Source of the DNA: Anaeramoeba flamelloides
Lineage: Eukaryota > Metamonada > Anaeramoebidae
DNA: 64,000 nt
Assembly: GCA_027625915.1 (NCBI GenBank)
Contig: JANTQA010000075.1
Coordinates: 2,852,001 to 2,916,000, forward strand
Direction: 5' to 3'
Part shown: piece by piece, positions 46,465 through 59,222 of the stretch
How positions within the stretch are numbered: the stretch's first letter is position 1
Layout of the letters: each line of letters begins with the position of its first letter
Made by a program: the position numbers and the translations under genes
The notes under the pieces: generated by a model
What the model was told of the DNA's origin: nothing
Databases searched by the model: none
The model's input: the letters and a program-made list of their open reading frames with translations, nothing else

Positions 46465-49400
46465 TTAATCAGTACACGAACTGGTTTCCAAACCAAAATT
46501 AATAACTGGATTATTGTTAGTATTGGGATTAGAAGTAGATTTTGGATCTGATTTCTCTTCATCTATTTCATTCATAAAAATTTTTGAAGAAAATTTTGCA
46601 TATTGTTTAATTGTATTTTTGTTTTCATTATCATTAGATAAATTCTTCTGTTTTTCCAAATTGTTCATTTTTATAAAATTTGTTACATTTCCGATCTTTG
46701 TATCTGAATTGGTATCATCCAAATTTTGGAAATAATTAGAAGGTTCTTCAAAAGTGTTATCGACCATCATTTGGTGGTGATAAATTGAATTGTAAAAAAC
46801 AGGAAAGGAATTGATGTACATCAAGTTTAGAATTTCTTTGATAGCGTGATTAAAAATATCTTTATCCAGTGGATTTGTCAAATGGCGATTTAGCACAGAA
46901 TCACTTGCAATAGAACTTATATTAATGATTAAAGGTGAGGAAGTTTTTATATAATTGTTTATAATATTTTGTGATAAGGCTTTTTGAGCTTTTTTACATT
47001 TTGCCCTTTTGAATTCATTGACTGAACGATAAAACATAATGTTTTCAACCGAGTAATTATTTTGCGCAAACTGGATCCAATAAGATACCTTCTCCTTTTC
47101 ATTAATAATGGATTTAAATAATTGATATAGGTCCGTTTTTTTATCTTTGTGATTGAGATTTGTTGTATCATCATCATCATTATTGTTGCCATTACTGGTG
47201 TTGGTGTTTTTAATTTTATTAAAAGTTTGATAACTTTTGAGAATTGGTAACACAAATCCAATTATTAATAAAACAAAGGTCATCGATAAATAAGCCCATG
47301 GAACGAGAGTATGTTTGTGATAAAATTTAAAGAACAAATCAACAATAAAAAAAATTATTAAAATCACATAGACTGTATAAATTTCATTCCGAATAAAAAA
47401 ACTATCATGTATTTTTCTAATTTTTATAATTTTGATTGTAAATATCAACAAATTACTATAAAAACAACTTTGGAAAATAATCATTGGCCCTTCATTAAAT
47501 GGTAACATGCAATGATTAATTCTTTTTTGATTAATACCATATGCAAAAATTATAATGGTTGCAATAATTGAATAATTAAACAATTGAACAATACACAGTA
47601 TAATTTCGACTCGTTTTGATACTCGAAATTTTGATTTGTAAAAATCCTTCTCAAATTTATAAATAGCATCACCAACATTGTCACACTCAATTCCAGGTTC
47701 AGTATTTAAATCATCAATGCTTTTTAAACCGTTCTTACTTGAAGTCTTATTATAACTGTTGGAGAGGCTTTTGTATCCATATTTTTTTGAATGATGAACT
47801 AATAATAATTTTGCATTTTTCAATTTATTTCTTTTTCATTATTTGTTATTGTTTTTTTTTTTTTTTTTATGTGTTTTTTTTTATTGTTAAGTGTTTTTTT
47901 TTTTATTTTATTTTTTATTTTTGAAAATAGATAAAGATTAGATTCTATAGAAAAAAAAATGTTTGAATGTTTTTTAGATTTTAAAACATTTGTATATTAA
48001 AAATAGATCTTAAATAAAAAAAAATTATCCTAACTAAATATCTTGAATTAAATAATAATAAAAAAATAAAAATTATAAAACTATATTCAAAAAGAAAATT
48101 ATTAATGTGTTTGGATATACAGCAATTTCAAGCCTGGTGCGCACGATCTAACTTGTTTTAAAATTTCAATTTTCATTAAACTTGATTTGAACTTAAACAT
48201 CTCTTAAAACGAAATTAAAATTTTAACACCAAAACTCAATAATACCTGAATGTAAAGCTTCATAAACAACTTTCGTTTTTTTAAAACTTTTTTGAAATTA
48301 TTTAAAAAGATTCCATTTAGTAAGCGATCTTGGATATTAAGGACAATACAAGAAGATTTGAGTCCAAAATAGCAATCATCCTTTTCAATTGCAAGGAGTT
48401 TAAAGAATTGTTTAATGAAAATTGAAATTTTAAGTTAAGTTAGATCGTGCGCAGCAGGTTTGAAATTGCTGTAAATCCATACTTTTAAAAATTGGACAAA
48501 TATCATTTTCTTTTTTTTTTTTTTATTAATAATGTCAATATTTAAAAAAAGTTTGCGAATTTTATACCAAATCAATGTTTATTAAATTATAAATAATAAG
48601 TTTCAACTTATAGGAATTGTAAAAATTTTATTAATTCTCAAAAAAATTAATTGGTATTTTCAAAAATTAAAAAAAAAAAACAAAAAATTAATTAAAATTA
48701 AAATTATTCGTTTTTTTTCCATTTTTCACCTGGCTGAATCTTCTTTATATTGGGAAGAAGAGTTACAATGGAAAAAGATAAGTGGTTAATGGCTAATACT
48801 GGGGCACAGAAACACGAAAGTATGAGTAACTTGAAAATAAAAACAAAAATGCAAAGGCTAAAAATGACAAAATGTTTAAAGCAAATCAGATCAAATAAAA
48901 AAAAAGAAATTACAACAACTTAAACAACGATCCTCAAGTGAACATTCATGATCAATTAACAAATTAAATTAAATCAACCAAAAGTATCATGTATGTGATT
49001 TTGGGAGTCATTAATTAAAGATAACATTGTTTTGTTTTTTTTTTTTTTGATTTTTTACCAATTTCTTCTGATAAACCCTTTTTAAATGTCTTTTTCTAAT
49101 TATATTTTTTTTTTTTCGTTTTTCCTTTTAATTTTTTTATTTTTGCTTTTTAAACAAAAAGAAAATTTGGGTTTGTGTTTCCCTTGAACAATCGTGAAAT
49201 ATATGATTTTGTGCTTATGATTAGCGTCATCATAGATTTTTTTATAATCAAAGTATGTAGTAATTGGGTGTAAATGATATTAGTGCGACATTGCTCAAAT
49301 AGCTTCTGTAACTCTAAAAAATCTATTATAAATCTTGTTATACAATAAATTATTACATTTTTTACACTTAAATTAACATTTGAAGAAATTTAAGTAAAAT

Positions 49401-51294
49401 GACATCTAGTGTGTAATTTACACTTCTTCCATTAATAAAAAATAAAAATAAATATTATTCTTTGCCAAAACAAATTAAAACATTTTATTGAAAATTAACA
49501 CACGATCATCTCTTTTATATACTATTTCAAAAAAAAGCATATCTAATTTATTTTATTAAATGTTCATTAAAACACCAATATATTTCCCTGATTTAAGAAA
49601 TAATTTGTCAAAAAAATTTATTGGTTAATTATTTAAATTATTCAAAAAAACGAATTTTTTAGTAACCGATCTACATTTCGTCACAAATTCAAGAAAGATA
49701 TTTTATGACTTTGTAGTCTGAATATTGATAATTCAGCCTTTAAATTTATAACGAAATGCAGATTTTATTCTGAAATTGCTGGGTTTTTTACTAATACATT
49801 GATCATTTTTAAAAAATCGATTAATAAAGTAGTAATATTTGTTGATCTCATCAATTAGAGACATTTGAACCATGTAACACGAATGCAATTAGGTCCAATA
49901 ACAACATATTTTGATCATAGGCTTCTCCTTGGTTGACCTACTCCCTTATAAAAACCAAAATTTCAATAAAAGCACAAGTGTAAAAATTGGTGCGTTAATA
50001 TTTTGAGAATACTTTCAAAATTGGTTTGGTCAGAGGTATACTGTTGGGTGGTGAATTAAATTCTACACTGTAAAAAGAAAAAGACAAGTACGGTTTTTAT
50101 TTTAAGTCACTTGTTTGGGTTTTTTTTGTTCATAAAGGGAAAATTAATAAAAACAAAGAAAACCTTTTTTTCTTGATAGGAAATTTTAAATGTCTCTTGT
50201 TCTTTTTTTTTTTTTTTTGTTTTCACAGTTTACTTTTGATAATGCTTTTCATATTAGATCTTTATTTTGTCAGTAATTTCCAATTGTTATTTTATTTTTT
50301 TTGATGGCAATGAAAAAGTTGAATTTTAAGCAATTCTCCCTATTTTTTCAACAGAGCAATTGTCCTGACAATTCAAAAAATAACTGGAGTACCTGAATAT
50401 ATTTTTTTTGCCGTATTCAGTTTTAAGAGCTTCTGGAAACTTTTGGGTGAATTATTATTTTTCACTTTTTGTCAAACTATGAAAAGTACTGATAAACAAT
50501 TTTAATGTTCACACCGCTTTGTTTGAATCATTTTTTTTTTTTTTTGAAAACAAGACAACAGGTTACTTTCCCATGAAAATTTAGAGTGCTTTGTGTTTCT
50601 TGAAAAAAAAAATCGATCGTTGTGAATTTAATTTAACATTTACAAGTGAAAAATCAGATTCAAAAAATGAGAAATATTTTGAAAAAAGAAACCTTGCAAA
50701 AATAAAAAGAAAAGGTAATGAAGATTTGATCACGTTTTGAAGTTAAACCGAAGATTTTTGACGGAATCGAAAAAAAGAAAAACCAAATTTTGCAAGTAGA
50801 TTTGTTGCAAAACAAAAAAATAATTATTGTCGAAAAAGATAAAGTGAAGGTGAAAATTTAAAGAATAGCTGACAAAGAAAGAATTACTTTGTTTTATAGT
50901 AGATGTAATAAAGTATTCCTGCCTTTGCACCATAAACCACAATGAGCATGTTTAGACTGACGAATTTCAGATAATACACGATGCCACAATTTGTATTGTC
51001 ACCCATTATTATATTTGTTGTGCCAAAAAAGAGTGTAATGAAAAGGCACAAGTAATAAACCCCATGAACAATAAGGTTTCTAGACTACAAATTATATAAG
51101 GTATGTTTTTTAAAGGGGAAATAAGACATTAGTTGTTGTTTCAGAAATTATTTGTTGTTTGTTTTTGTGTTAAAGATCTTGTCGAATACTTTGATCGGAT
51201 GAAGCTTTCTTCGTTTGACATACAACCCCAAACAAAAAAGAGAAAAAAGAAAAAGGGTAATTGAAAATATTAAATAAACTTTCTCTGTGATCAT
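46465..51294 (-). CDS. Seven-transmembrane receptor with C-terminal RGS domain, three exons
   Basis: Minus-strand exons are 51294-51190, 51084-50888 and 47830-46465. They sum to 1,668 nt, giving 555 residues. Introns start GTATTC (105 bp) and GTAATT (3,057 bp) and end AG. TM1 is in exon 1 (VYLIFSITLFLFSLFCLGLY), which ends in a basic loop KRRKLHPIK. TM2 and TM3 are in exon 2 (LCLFITLFFG; LNMLIVVYGAKAGILYYIYY). TM4-7 are at about 175-199, 215-236, 250-270 and 276-299 in exon 3. The RGS domain is at about 336-453, with the helix signatures SVENIMFYRSV and INNYIKTSSP. Such proteins sit in a membrane and speed GTP hydrolysis by G-alpha subunits; the ligand is unknown. The large exon has no in-frame ATG before its TM segments, which is why upstream exons are needed. 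The 3 kb intron carries MITE-B, Y and V repeats. The exon 3 acceptor lacks a pyrimidine tract. Confidence 0.75.
48118..48473. mobile_element. MITE-B (352 bp, TA duplication), in the receptor intron
   Basis: The element at 48120-48471 starts CAGCAATTTCAAGCCTG and ends with the near complement, with TA on both sides. The arms run about 65 bp and include the GC-rich core GTGCGCACGATCTAACTT, or CTGCGCACGATCTAACTT on the other side. No coding sequence. Only one copy is seen in the window. Confidence 0.85.
48730..49440 (+). repeat. Y repeat copy 2 with an internal insert
   Basis: Follows Y copy 1 from GGCTGAATCTTCTTTATATT to the TAAGTAAAATGACATCTAG end. About 150 extra bases at 49215-49370 are absent from copy 1. 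Confidence 0.65.
49585..49930 (+). repeat. V repeat copy 2
   Basis: Aligns with 19490-19860 over its length. It lies in the long intron of the 7TM-RGS gene. Confidence 0.65.
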
Positions 51295-54200
51295 TCTTGA
51301 TAAAAAGTGAAAAATTATCGAAAAAAAATGATTTCACTTTTTAAAAAATAATTTCCTTGTTAATTACAGTTCTCTTGATTTTTAGAATCATTTAAGGGCT
51401 ATTTTTATCAATTATAAATTCAATTTTGTTTGAAATAATCGTTCTTATACTACCAAACTACTTAATTTAATAACTTTATTGTTCAATGGCTTCTTGACTC
51501 TTATTTGTTGTGTGGTAATAAAGTAAATAATGGTATTGGAATTAAAAAAAGGAAAAGAATTATCACTTCATTTCTATATTTTTCTTGGAGAAATATAGTT
51601 CTCAAAGAATTAGGTTGCGGGTTGTTGTTTGTGACTTTGATCTTTATTTCAAAAAGTAAATTGAAAATAATGTGAAAATTTTTCCTTTTTATAAGTAAAA
51701 ATAACAGTAAACGGGAAAATCTTTTCACTATTTTTTCAATTTTCTTTTAATGAAAAGAGTTTTGCAAGAAATAAAATAAAATTTTTGATTCCAGTTGAGA
51801 TTTCTATTCTTTTTTAAATTTTTTTTTCATCAATTGACTTTGAGTAAAATAAAAATCCTCAATGTCAGATTCTGATGAATTGTAAAACCAGAAGGAGAAG
51901 AAAATAGATCCAATAAAATATCAAATACCAGTAGAAAACTTATTTACAAAGATGGAAGTAAACCCGAGAAATAAATTATTATTTTTAAAAAAGAATTCAA
52001 CTTTTGCTATTTTTGAGAAATTCAAATAAATATCTGAAAATTTTTACTTCATTTTCCATTTTACAAATTTTTTTACACAAGCCTTGAAGAAAGCATTTTA
52101 TTCTTTTTATTTCTAAAAATCTTTGTAAAATTTGTTGTGCTTCAAAAGGTTCTTTCTCTTGAGTTGTTTTAAGAGTTGAGATACGAGATTACAAAATGGG
52201 AAACTGAACTAAAAATTTTATTAAATATATTTGAATTTATAAGTATTACAAAGTTAAAAGATCGAGATCCTTTTTGTTGAGATTTAGGGACCAAATTGGA
52301 AAAAGAAAGATTTGCAAAAAGTTTTGATTTTGAAGAAATCATACTTTTAGTAATTTCTGAGAGTCTATATGAGCAAATAATATTGAAATTTTAATCTTAT
52401 TTTAAAAAGAATTGAAAAATAAATCAAATATAGAACCATTGAAGATCAAAAAAAATTGATCATTCATTTTGATTATAAGGACTCAGGTTGCAATTGAAAT
52501 TTAAATTATTATGTGTTTTAATCATGTTTTGGTGGTTGGTAATTTTCAAAAATGTTTCAGTAAGAAGTAAGTAAGAAAAAATGATATATTTTTACTAAAT
52601 TTATCTTTACTTAATTTCTTTGATTTCTGTTATATTAGTATATGAAAAAGAATTTTGGAAAAAAACAAACTTTGGAGAAAATTTTTAATTAGGTCAAAGT
52701 AAAAAACCTTGAGACATTATTGAGAAGGTTCTATTCTATATTTTTGATTTGTGAGTTAAGTTAAGAAATTTGGTCATTTTATTTAAGAAGTCATAATTGA
52801 GCAAAATGGAAAAAAATTGGGAATTTATATTTGTTATTTTATTTTAAGTTTAAAATAGTGGAGATTTGAAATTTTGAAATTATTCTTTGTTATTTTTCTG
52901 TTAACTTAATATTTACTAAAAGCACAGTAAATTTTTTGATATTGAAAAGAATTCACAAAAATCTTCATTTCCAAAAAAGACTGAGAATATTTTTCTTTTT
53001 AACACAAAATTTTTTTCAATTAAAAAAAACAACAAATTTTCACACATAGTATATTTGCTTGTAAATTATTGAATATAAAATCCAATAAAATCTTTATCAA
53101 ATAATCACAAAGACAATTTATCTTGCTATACACAATTATGTTTTGAGAGAAATAATATTAACCAAAAAAATTATTTGACAAAATTGATGACAAAGTGTTC
53201 AGGTATTTGGTAATAGGAGTTATGTTTAAAATATCAAATAGAGAGTAAATTCTATCCTTGAAAGAGTTATAGGGATCTTTAAGTATAGAAAAAACACACA
53301 AAAAAAAATCAAAAATAAAAAAAAAAAAGAGAAAACCAAAAATCCTTTATAGTTGTGATTTTCTGATAAGACATTATAACAGTTCAAGTAAGTCAATGGT
53401 CAAAAATCAATGGCAATGCGATATATAAAAGTTAGATTTGTTTGTTGAGAATAATTGAAAGGAATATAATTTTATCAGGTTTCGAAAAAAATGATTATTT
53501 TTCTATTTCATTTATACTTTTCTTTTGGTTTACAATACCTGGAATTTGAAAAAAAGATCATCTTGTATTGGGATGTGGCAACTTGTTATATTGGTTCTTA
53601 GCTAATCGGTCTTGGACTTGATATGGATTTTTAATATTGATTCAAAAAGCAATTTTTTTTAATTCTTGTTCTTTTTAAAAAATCTGAATTTATGAGTCAA
53701 AGACTAATAAGACGAGAAGTTAAGTATTTGATCACTAGATGTAATTTTTAATTTGGTAATTGGAATATTTATATAGTTTTGACTTAATTAAGCAAAAATA
53801 AATAAATAAATATTTTGTAAGGTGAGCAAATATATACAGTTCTTTTTCTATTATAATGTTTTTATTTCAGATCTTCTAATAATTTTTTTATTGTGATAAC
53901 TTTTCTTTGATGACAATTTTCTTAAAATAAATTATTTTCGATAGAATTTTCAAAATGAATTATAAGTCATCTTGCCATATAATTACAAATTTTTCTCTAT
54001 AAAATTACAAATCTTTATGAGTTCATCAATTATTCAATGGTGATATTTTTTTATTTGATTCAAAAAGATTTGAAATCACTAGAGGTTTTGAGAAATGAAA
54101 AAGTCATTTTATTAATAAAAAATGGATTCAACATCTACCATGGGATAATTCATTAGTTCCAAGTAAAAATTGATCAAACATGTGATCCATTTGATATACC

Positions 54201-54973
54201 AGAAGATCAAAATTCAAAAAAAAATAGAACTTTTTTTACTTTTATATGAATACAACAAATCTTTAAAATAATATTTTGTAAAATAATGAAAATATTAATT
54301 GGTAGAGAAATACAATTAAAATAAATTGTAAGGGTTATTACAAATTGAGAAGATAAAGAAGAAATATCTTTGTAAATATCCTTTGGTTAAATAATTTTTT
54401 TCAGCCTTTTTTTTAATTTCAAAAACTTTATTTAGAAAAAGTGATATTCTTGTTTGGTATTCAAATTGAAAACCTTTGTTTAAGATACCCACTTTTTCGG
54501 GTCTATTTTATTGGTTAATCTTGATTAATTTGATTTATTTGTATAAAGACATTTCTAGATCCAAAACATAATTTAATAAAACTAAAAATTTAATCAAATT
54601 AAAAAAAAATGTTCAAAAAACCAAAAATCCAACTCAGAATTACTTTAGGATTGTTTCACAAATATGGTGGTGAATGTCCATTTGTTTTACAAAGTTTCGT
54701 TATTCAATGTAAATTAAATTATCCTTTTTCAGAAAGGTTCTAGTATTTAAAAATTGTCAAAATAACTAATTGCCTTTATAAAATACAATTCAAAATTATT
54801 AAAGCACACCATAATACAATTATTTTAAAAAAAATAATTATTTAATTAATTTGAGAATAAATACCCAATTAAAACCATCCACTAATTGAAATATTAAAAT
54901 TGAATTACAATTTTTAAAAATGGTACATTCATTATAACAAAGTAAAGACTTTTTATTATTATTAATATTTTGA
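51295..54973. other. Long stretch without a recognised gene
   Basis: No frame with convincing coding character. A region around 51520-51720 resembles a worn MITE-D (compare 59223-59389), and 54330-54650 is part of a Q element. The start side should hold the promoter of the 7TM-RGS gene (minus strand). Confidence 0.45.
54330..54650 (-). repeat. Q element fragment (copy 2)
   Basis: In reverse complement it matches about 26040-26340 of Q copy 1, including TTTTATTAAATTATGTTTTG. Its ends were not located. Confidence 0.5.
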
Positions 54974-55619
54974 AATAATTAAATTTTTTTTGAAAGTTTT
55001 CAATTTTAATAAAGTGACGAGCCAATCTTTAAATTGGGGTTAGAGGGTAGATTATGAAGAAAAACTCGTTTTTTTTTTTTTTTTTTTTTTTATTATTTAA
55101 TGGAGGAGTTTTTAATTCCTCTTATTTGCCCGAATTCCTAAATTATGATTTAAGAATTCCTAAATTATGATTTAGAAAAACTCGTTTTTTTAAAAAAAAG
55201 TTTTATCTGTTTTACTATTATGGAAAAAATTATCAAATGGGTTTGAATTGTATAAATAGTAAAAAATACTCAATTTCAAATTCTTATTTATTTATTTTTA
55301 TTATTCATTTTAACATAAAAACCAAATCCAATAATGAATATTAATAATTGGAATAAAAATATAATTCAAAAATTCACAATAAACCCAAAATTTCAGAATG
55401 TTCAATTTTCTCAAGTTGCTGATTTAATTGAAAACCTTATTAAAAGTGAATTTTTTGGATTTTTTGATGATTATAAGTTTTTTACCTTCATGTGAAAATT
55501 AAAAACAAGATTTTAACTATAGGTATTAATCAAGTTTGGGGAATTTCAGTTTCAGATATCTTCATTGATCATTGAAAAATAAGCATAAAAATAATTTAAT
55601 AATTTTGTTTTTTTTTCCA

Positions 55620-56740
55620 TTATTCTCCTCTGGCTGAATCTTATTTATATTAGGAAGAATAGTTACAATGTACAAAGATCAAGTGGTTACTTACTAATAC
55701 TGTAACACTGAAACACAAAAGTATGATTAACTTGAAAAAAAAAAAAAAAGAAAAGAAAGGCTAAAAATGACCTAATGTTTTAGGAAAATAAGATCAAATA
55801 AAAAAAAAGAAATTATAACAACTTAAAAAATGATTCACAAGTGAACATTCATGATGAATTATCAAATTATTAAATCAAACAAAAGTATCGAGGCTGTGAT
55901 TTTGGGAGTCATTAATTAAAAATAGCATTTTTTTTTTTTTTTTTGATGATTTTTTACCAATTGTTTCTTATAAAGCATTTTTATTAAATTTTTATAAATC
56001 CTTTTTACTTTTTTCATTTTTGTTTTTTTTTTAATTTTTTACTTTTGCTTTTTAAACAAAAAAAAAATTGGGTATGTTTCTTTCCCTTGAAAAATAGATA
56101 AATCTATGATTTTAAGCTTAAATTAAACACTTTTTCAGTCTAAGGTACCCAGTTTTATAGAAGAAATAGAACATATTCAATGAGTTTAATTCATCATTCT
56201 TCACAAACTAAAATTTCAATATTTAGATCAAAATCATTTTTTTTCTCATATTTCAAATTATTTTTTTGTATTATACTTTTTTTTTTATTTTCAATTTTTT
56301 TTTTAAAAAGTAAAGTTGAAAAAAAAAATTGAAACTCAGAATTAACATGTAGAAAAGTGAGGCTTTGTATTTAATTTTAAAATACATACATATACAAGTA
56401 AAAAATCTTATTTACAACAATTTCATTTCCTAAAGAAATTAAGAAATTTTACATGAGACGTACCAATGAAAGAGGCCCAAAAAATAATTCAATATTTTTA
56501 TTTTTTTTTTGAAATTTATGGTCTATTCAGGCTTTTCTTATATGATTATCGACTCTAATATAAATATTATTATTTCTCGCATTTCTAAACAAACTAAGTT
56601 TGGTTTAATTCTTATAAATAAAGTGAATTTTTCATTTTTGGCTGGGACCCTTTGAGTGAAATTGAGTTTACTTTTGAGGAAATATAAGTAAAAATACATT
56701 TAGAGTGTCATTTACACTTTTTCTATCAATACAAAAAAAA
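55620..56740 (+). repeat. Y repeat copy 3, split by a Z element
   Basis: 55620-56128 and 56672-56740 together match Y copies 1 and 2. The gap is exactly filled by Z copy 3. Confidence 0.7.
56129..56671. mobile_element. Z element copy 3, nested in Y
   Basis: Ends TAAACACTTTTTCAGTCTAAG and, on the other side in complement, TAAACTCAATTTCACTCAAAG. It follows the copy at 13461 over its full length. Confidence 0.75.
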
Positions 56741-56848
56741 AAAAATATTTTAAAAAATTTTCCTTTTTCACTATCTATCTTACAATTCAAACTGATTTGA
56801 CAATTTTTTTCAGAATAGTAAAACAGATAAAACTTTTTTTCAAAAAAA

Positions 56849-56954
56849 CGAGTTTTTCTTCATCATAATTTAGGAATTCGGGAAAATAAGAGGAATTAAA
56901 AACTCCTCCATTAAATAATAAAAAAAAAAAAAAAAAAAACGAGTTTTTCTTCAT
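56849..56954 (+). mobile_element. LINE 3'-end insertion with poly(A) and target duplication
   Basis: CGAGTTTTTCTTCAT occurs at 56849-56863 and again at 56940-56954. Between them lie about 58 bases of the LINE 3' end (TTTAGGAATTCGGG...) and a 19-base poly(A). This is the mark of a severely 5'-truncated LINE integration. The left arm of the inverted repeat (about 55065-55185) carries the same insert in reverse. Confidence 0.8.
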
Positions 56955-57293
56955 AATCTACCCTCTAACCCCAATTTAAAGATTGGCTCGTCACTTTATT
57001 AAAATTGAAAACTTTCAAAAATTTTAATTCTGAAAAATTTTTCACTTTTTTAAACAGAATACTTTATAAAAGTATTAAAAAGTCCGAGCATTTTTCAAAC
57101 TGTTGTAAAATTGTACTACTTTCGTTAAGAAATCACTCAAAATATGTCACGTTGGGTTTGTTGTCGAGAATAATGATACTCTTGAAACCATTTTTCTCAC
57201 AGTTTTTTTAGAGCGAATGTAAGAAAAACTCAAACGTAGAAATAGAAATAGAAATAGAAATAAACGGTATTAGTTATTTTCAAGTCAGATATG

Positions 57294-57947
57294 TTATTTC
57301 TTCAAATTCTTCTTTTCTAATTCTTCTATTTCTTTCTCTAAATTTTTACAGGCCCTTTCTGTTTTTAAATTACGATCCACTGTTTCGTACCAACGAGATT
57401 TGAAGCGTTTTAATTTGTTTGTGATTTGTTCCTGCTCGAATTTCCTTGCCCTGTTCAGATCTAAGGTTTGTTCTTCAATTTGCTGGGTTCTTTTCCTGAT
57501 ATTGTTTGAATACGCGTTTAAGCCACGGTTATAATCCAACCAAGAATTTGAACTAAATTTGGACATCAAGGACAAATTTTCATTTCGCTGCAATTGTAAA
57601 GCAGCTGACAACTCGAGCCTTTTCAAAGACTTTTTCCATTGCTTTGGATCCTTTAACGATTTGTCTTTCGGCTTTGAAACCACATATTTGTTGGCGTTAA
57701 AAGAATTAAGTCGCTTTCCAGAAGAGATCCTTTCAAACTCTTTATTTAATAAGCCGCTGTTGTCCAAAAGTGTTGTCTGATAATCAGGGATCTGCTCAAG
57801 ATATTTGCCCATCTCAAATGGTTGCTTTTTTTTTTCTTCTTCAATTAGTTTGTCCACCAACTCCTCCATCCCTTCTTCTTCATATTCTCGATCACAATAA
57901 GCTAACAGATCCAAAAGCGAAGTTCGATCAATTGGTTCTATTTCCAT
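57294..57947 (-). CDS. BCAS2: BCAS2/SPF27-like pre-mRNA splicing factor
   Basis: A single exon of 217 residues from ATG at 57947 to TAA at 57294; human BCAS2 is 225. The N-terminal half has LLAYCDREYEEEGMEELVDK, the middle DPKQWKKSLKRLELSAALQL followed by RNENLSLM, and the C-terminal half is a coiled coil ending ACKNLEKEIEELE. These match the family layout (central W-x-x-S-x2-R-x3 region, NLELM-like motif, coiled coil). BCAS2 is a core subunit of the Prp19/NineTeen complex, which activates the spliceosome in the nucleus. The ATG at 57947 is the first in frame. No intron is needed. Confidence 0.85.
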   Translation of the reverse strand: MEIEPIDRTSLLDLLAYCDREYEEEGMEELVDKLIEEEKKKQPFEMGKYLEQIPDYQTTLLDNSGLLNKEFERISSGKRLNSFNANKYVVSKPKDKSLKDPKQWKKSLKRLELSAALQLQRNENLSLMSKFSSNSWLDYNRGLNAYSNNIRKRTQQIEEQTLDLNRARKFEQEQITNKLKRFKSRWYETVDRNLKTERACKNLEKEIEELEKKNLKK

Positions 57948-58181
57948 CGTCTGGTTCACGGACAATTTGAAATTATCAAGAATGAAAACAACAAATTTTG
58001 AAAAAGTAATAAAAAATGATTGATCTTAAAGTTGAAAAAACTGTAATCAGTCAAGATTTTATTCCATTGAAGTGTGTGAGTTCCACTTTAATTCATAACC
58101 TACAACCCAATTTTGTTCTCTCAAGTTTAATTAAGTGATTACAATTTGGGTCTTGAAGAATGAAAATCCTTTTGTAGGATA

Positions 58182-59049
58182 ACCATTGTGAAAAAAATTT
58201 GGTTCATTAAAAAAAATTGGATCAGTCAAAAATTTCTTTTCGTTTTTTAAATAGTAAATATTAGCAAAATGATTTTTGATCAAAGTAAAATTTTATGAAC
58301 AAATCTTACATTTAATAAAAACCAAAGTCATGATCAATAATAATTTTCAAAGGTAATATTAAATTATTGAATTTTGACCATTTAGAATTACTGTGGAACT
58401 CTAAAATACAAAAATTTACTTTTAATTGTTAACTTTACTAAAAATGTTATTTTTTTTTATTAGGATATATTAAAATCTATTAATTCAATAAGACATTTAC
58501 TATTGCTAATTAACCTGAATTTATCAAAGTTAATCTTAAATATCCTTTTAAACCAAATTGAATAATAAAATCTTCCAAAAAAGATATTTTTCCGAATAGA
58601 TTGTTTTCCACTAATGTTTTACAATCAAAACTTCAAAATAACAAAATATTAAGTTTTTAGAAACCCATTAAATACTTTAAATCTCCATAGACAAACTTTA
58701 GTTTAAAACACTTATTAATTTTTGGTCTTTCCAAACAATGAATAACTTGATCTTGGAATGTAATCTAATAAAAAAAAATTAACATTTTTAGTAAAGTTAA
58801 CAATTAAAAGTAAATTTTTGTATTTTAGAGTTCCACAGTAATTCTAAATGGTCAAAATTCAATAATTTAATATTACCTTTGAAAATTATTATTGATCCTG
58901 ACTTTGGTTTTTATTAAATGTAAGATTTGTTCATAAAATTTTACTTTGATCAAAAATCATTTTGGTGATATTTACTATTGAAAAAACGAAAACAAATTTT
59001 TGACTGACCCAATTTTTTTTAAGGAACCAAATTTTTTTCACAATGGTAA
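58182..59049. mobile_element. W element copy 1 (870 bp, long terminal inverted repeats)
   Basis: Arms of about 270 bp (58182-58450 and 58780-59049) begin ACCATTGTGAAAAAAATTTG and are near complements, with shared TTTGATCAAAGTAAAATTTT. The core has no frame. A split relative is at 41450-44055. Confidence 0.8.
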
Positions 59050-59222
59050 CTTATGTTTAATTGTTTTGTTTTGGTTGTTATTTTGTGGTTTATTATTTGT
59101 TCTCAAAAATAAAAAATAAAACTATATCCCCCAAACATATTTGTATAGTTAGGTAAAATTTCTTTTCGTTATTACTCAAGATTTTCTCAATAATCGAAGA
59201 AATTGAATTATTTACCTTGATA

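Larger units (their letters stand above)
54974..57030. mobile_element. Inverted-repeat element of 2 kb with nested elements
   Basis: The left arm (54974-55268) and right arm (56768-57030) are reverse complements, sharing AAAGTGACGAGCCAATCTTT and AGTAAAACAGATAAAAC. Each arm also contains the same LINE tail. Inside lies Y copy 3, itself split by Z copy 3. No transposase frame is seen. Confidence 0.8.

Noticed and set aside
50730-50886. Possible extra exon of the receptor gene reached through a 19-nt GT-AG intron
   Set aside because: Such a tiny intron is unlike all others here, the frame soon stops, and skipping it gives a model with correct phase and seven helices.
51501-51728. Minus-strand frame of 75 codons
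   Set aside because: The DNA resembles the MITE-D sequence at 59223, so it is more likely a worn repeat than an exon.
51998-52186. Minus-strand open stretch containing QQILQRFLEIKR
   Set aside because: It has no start, no convincing splice sites and no family match; a chance frame is likely.
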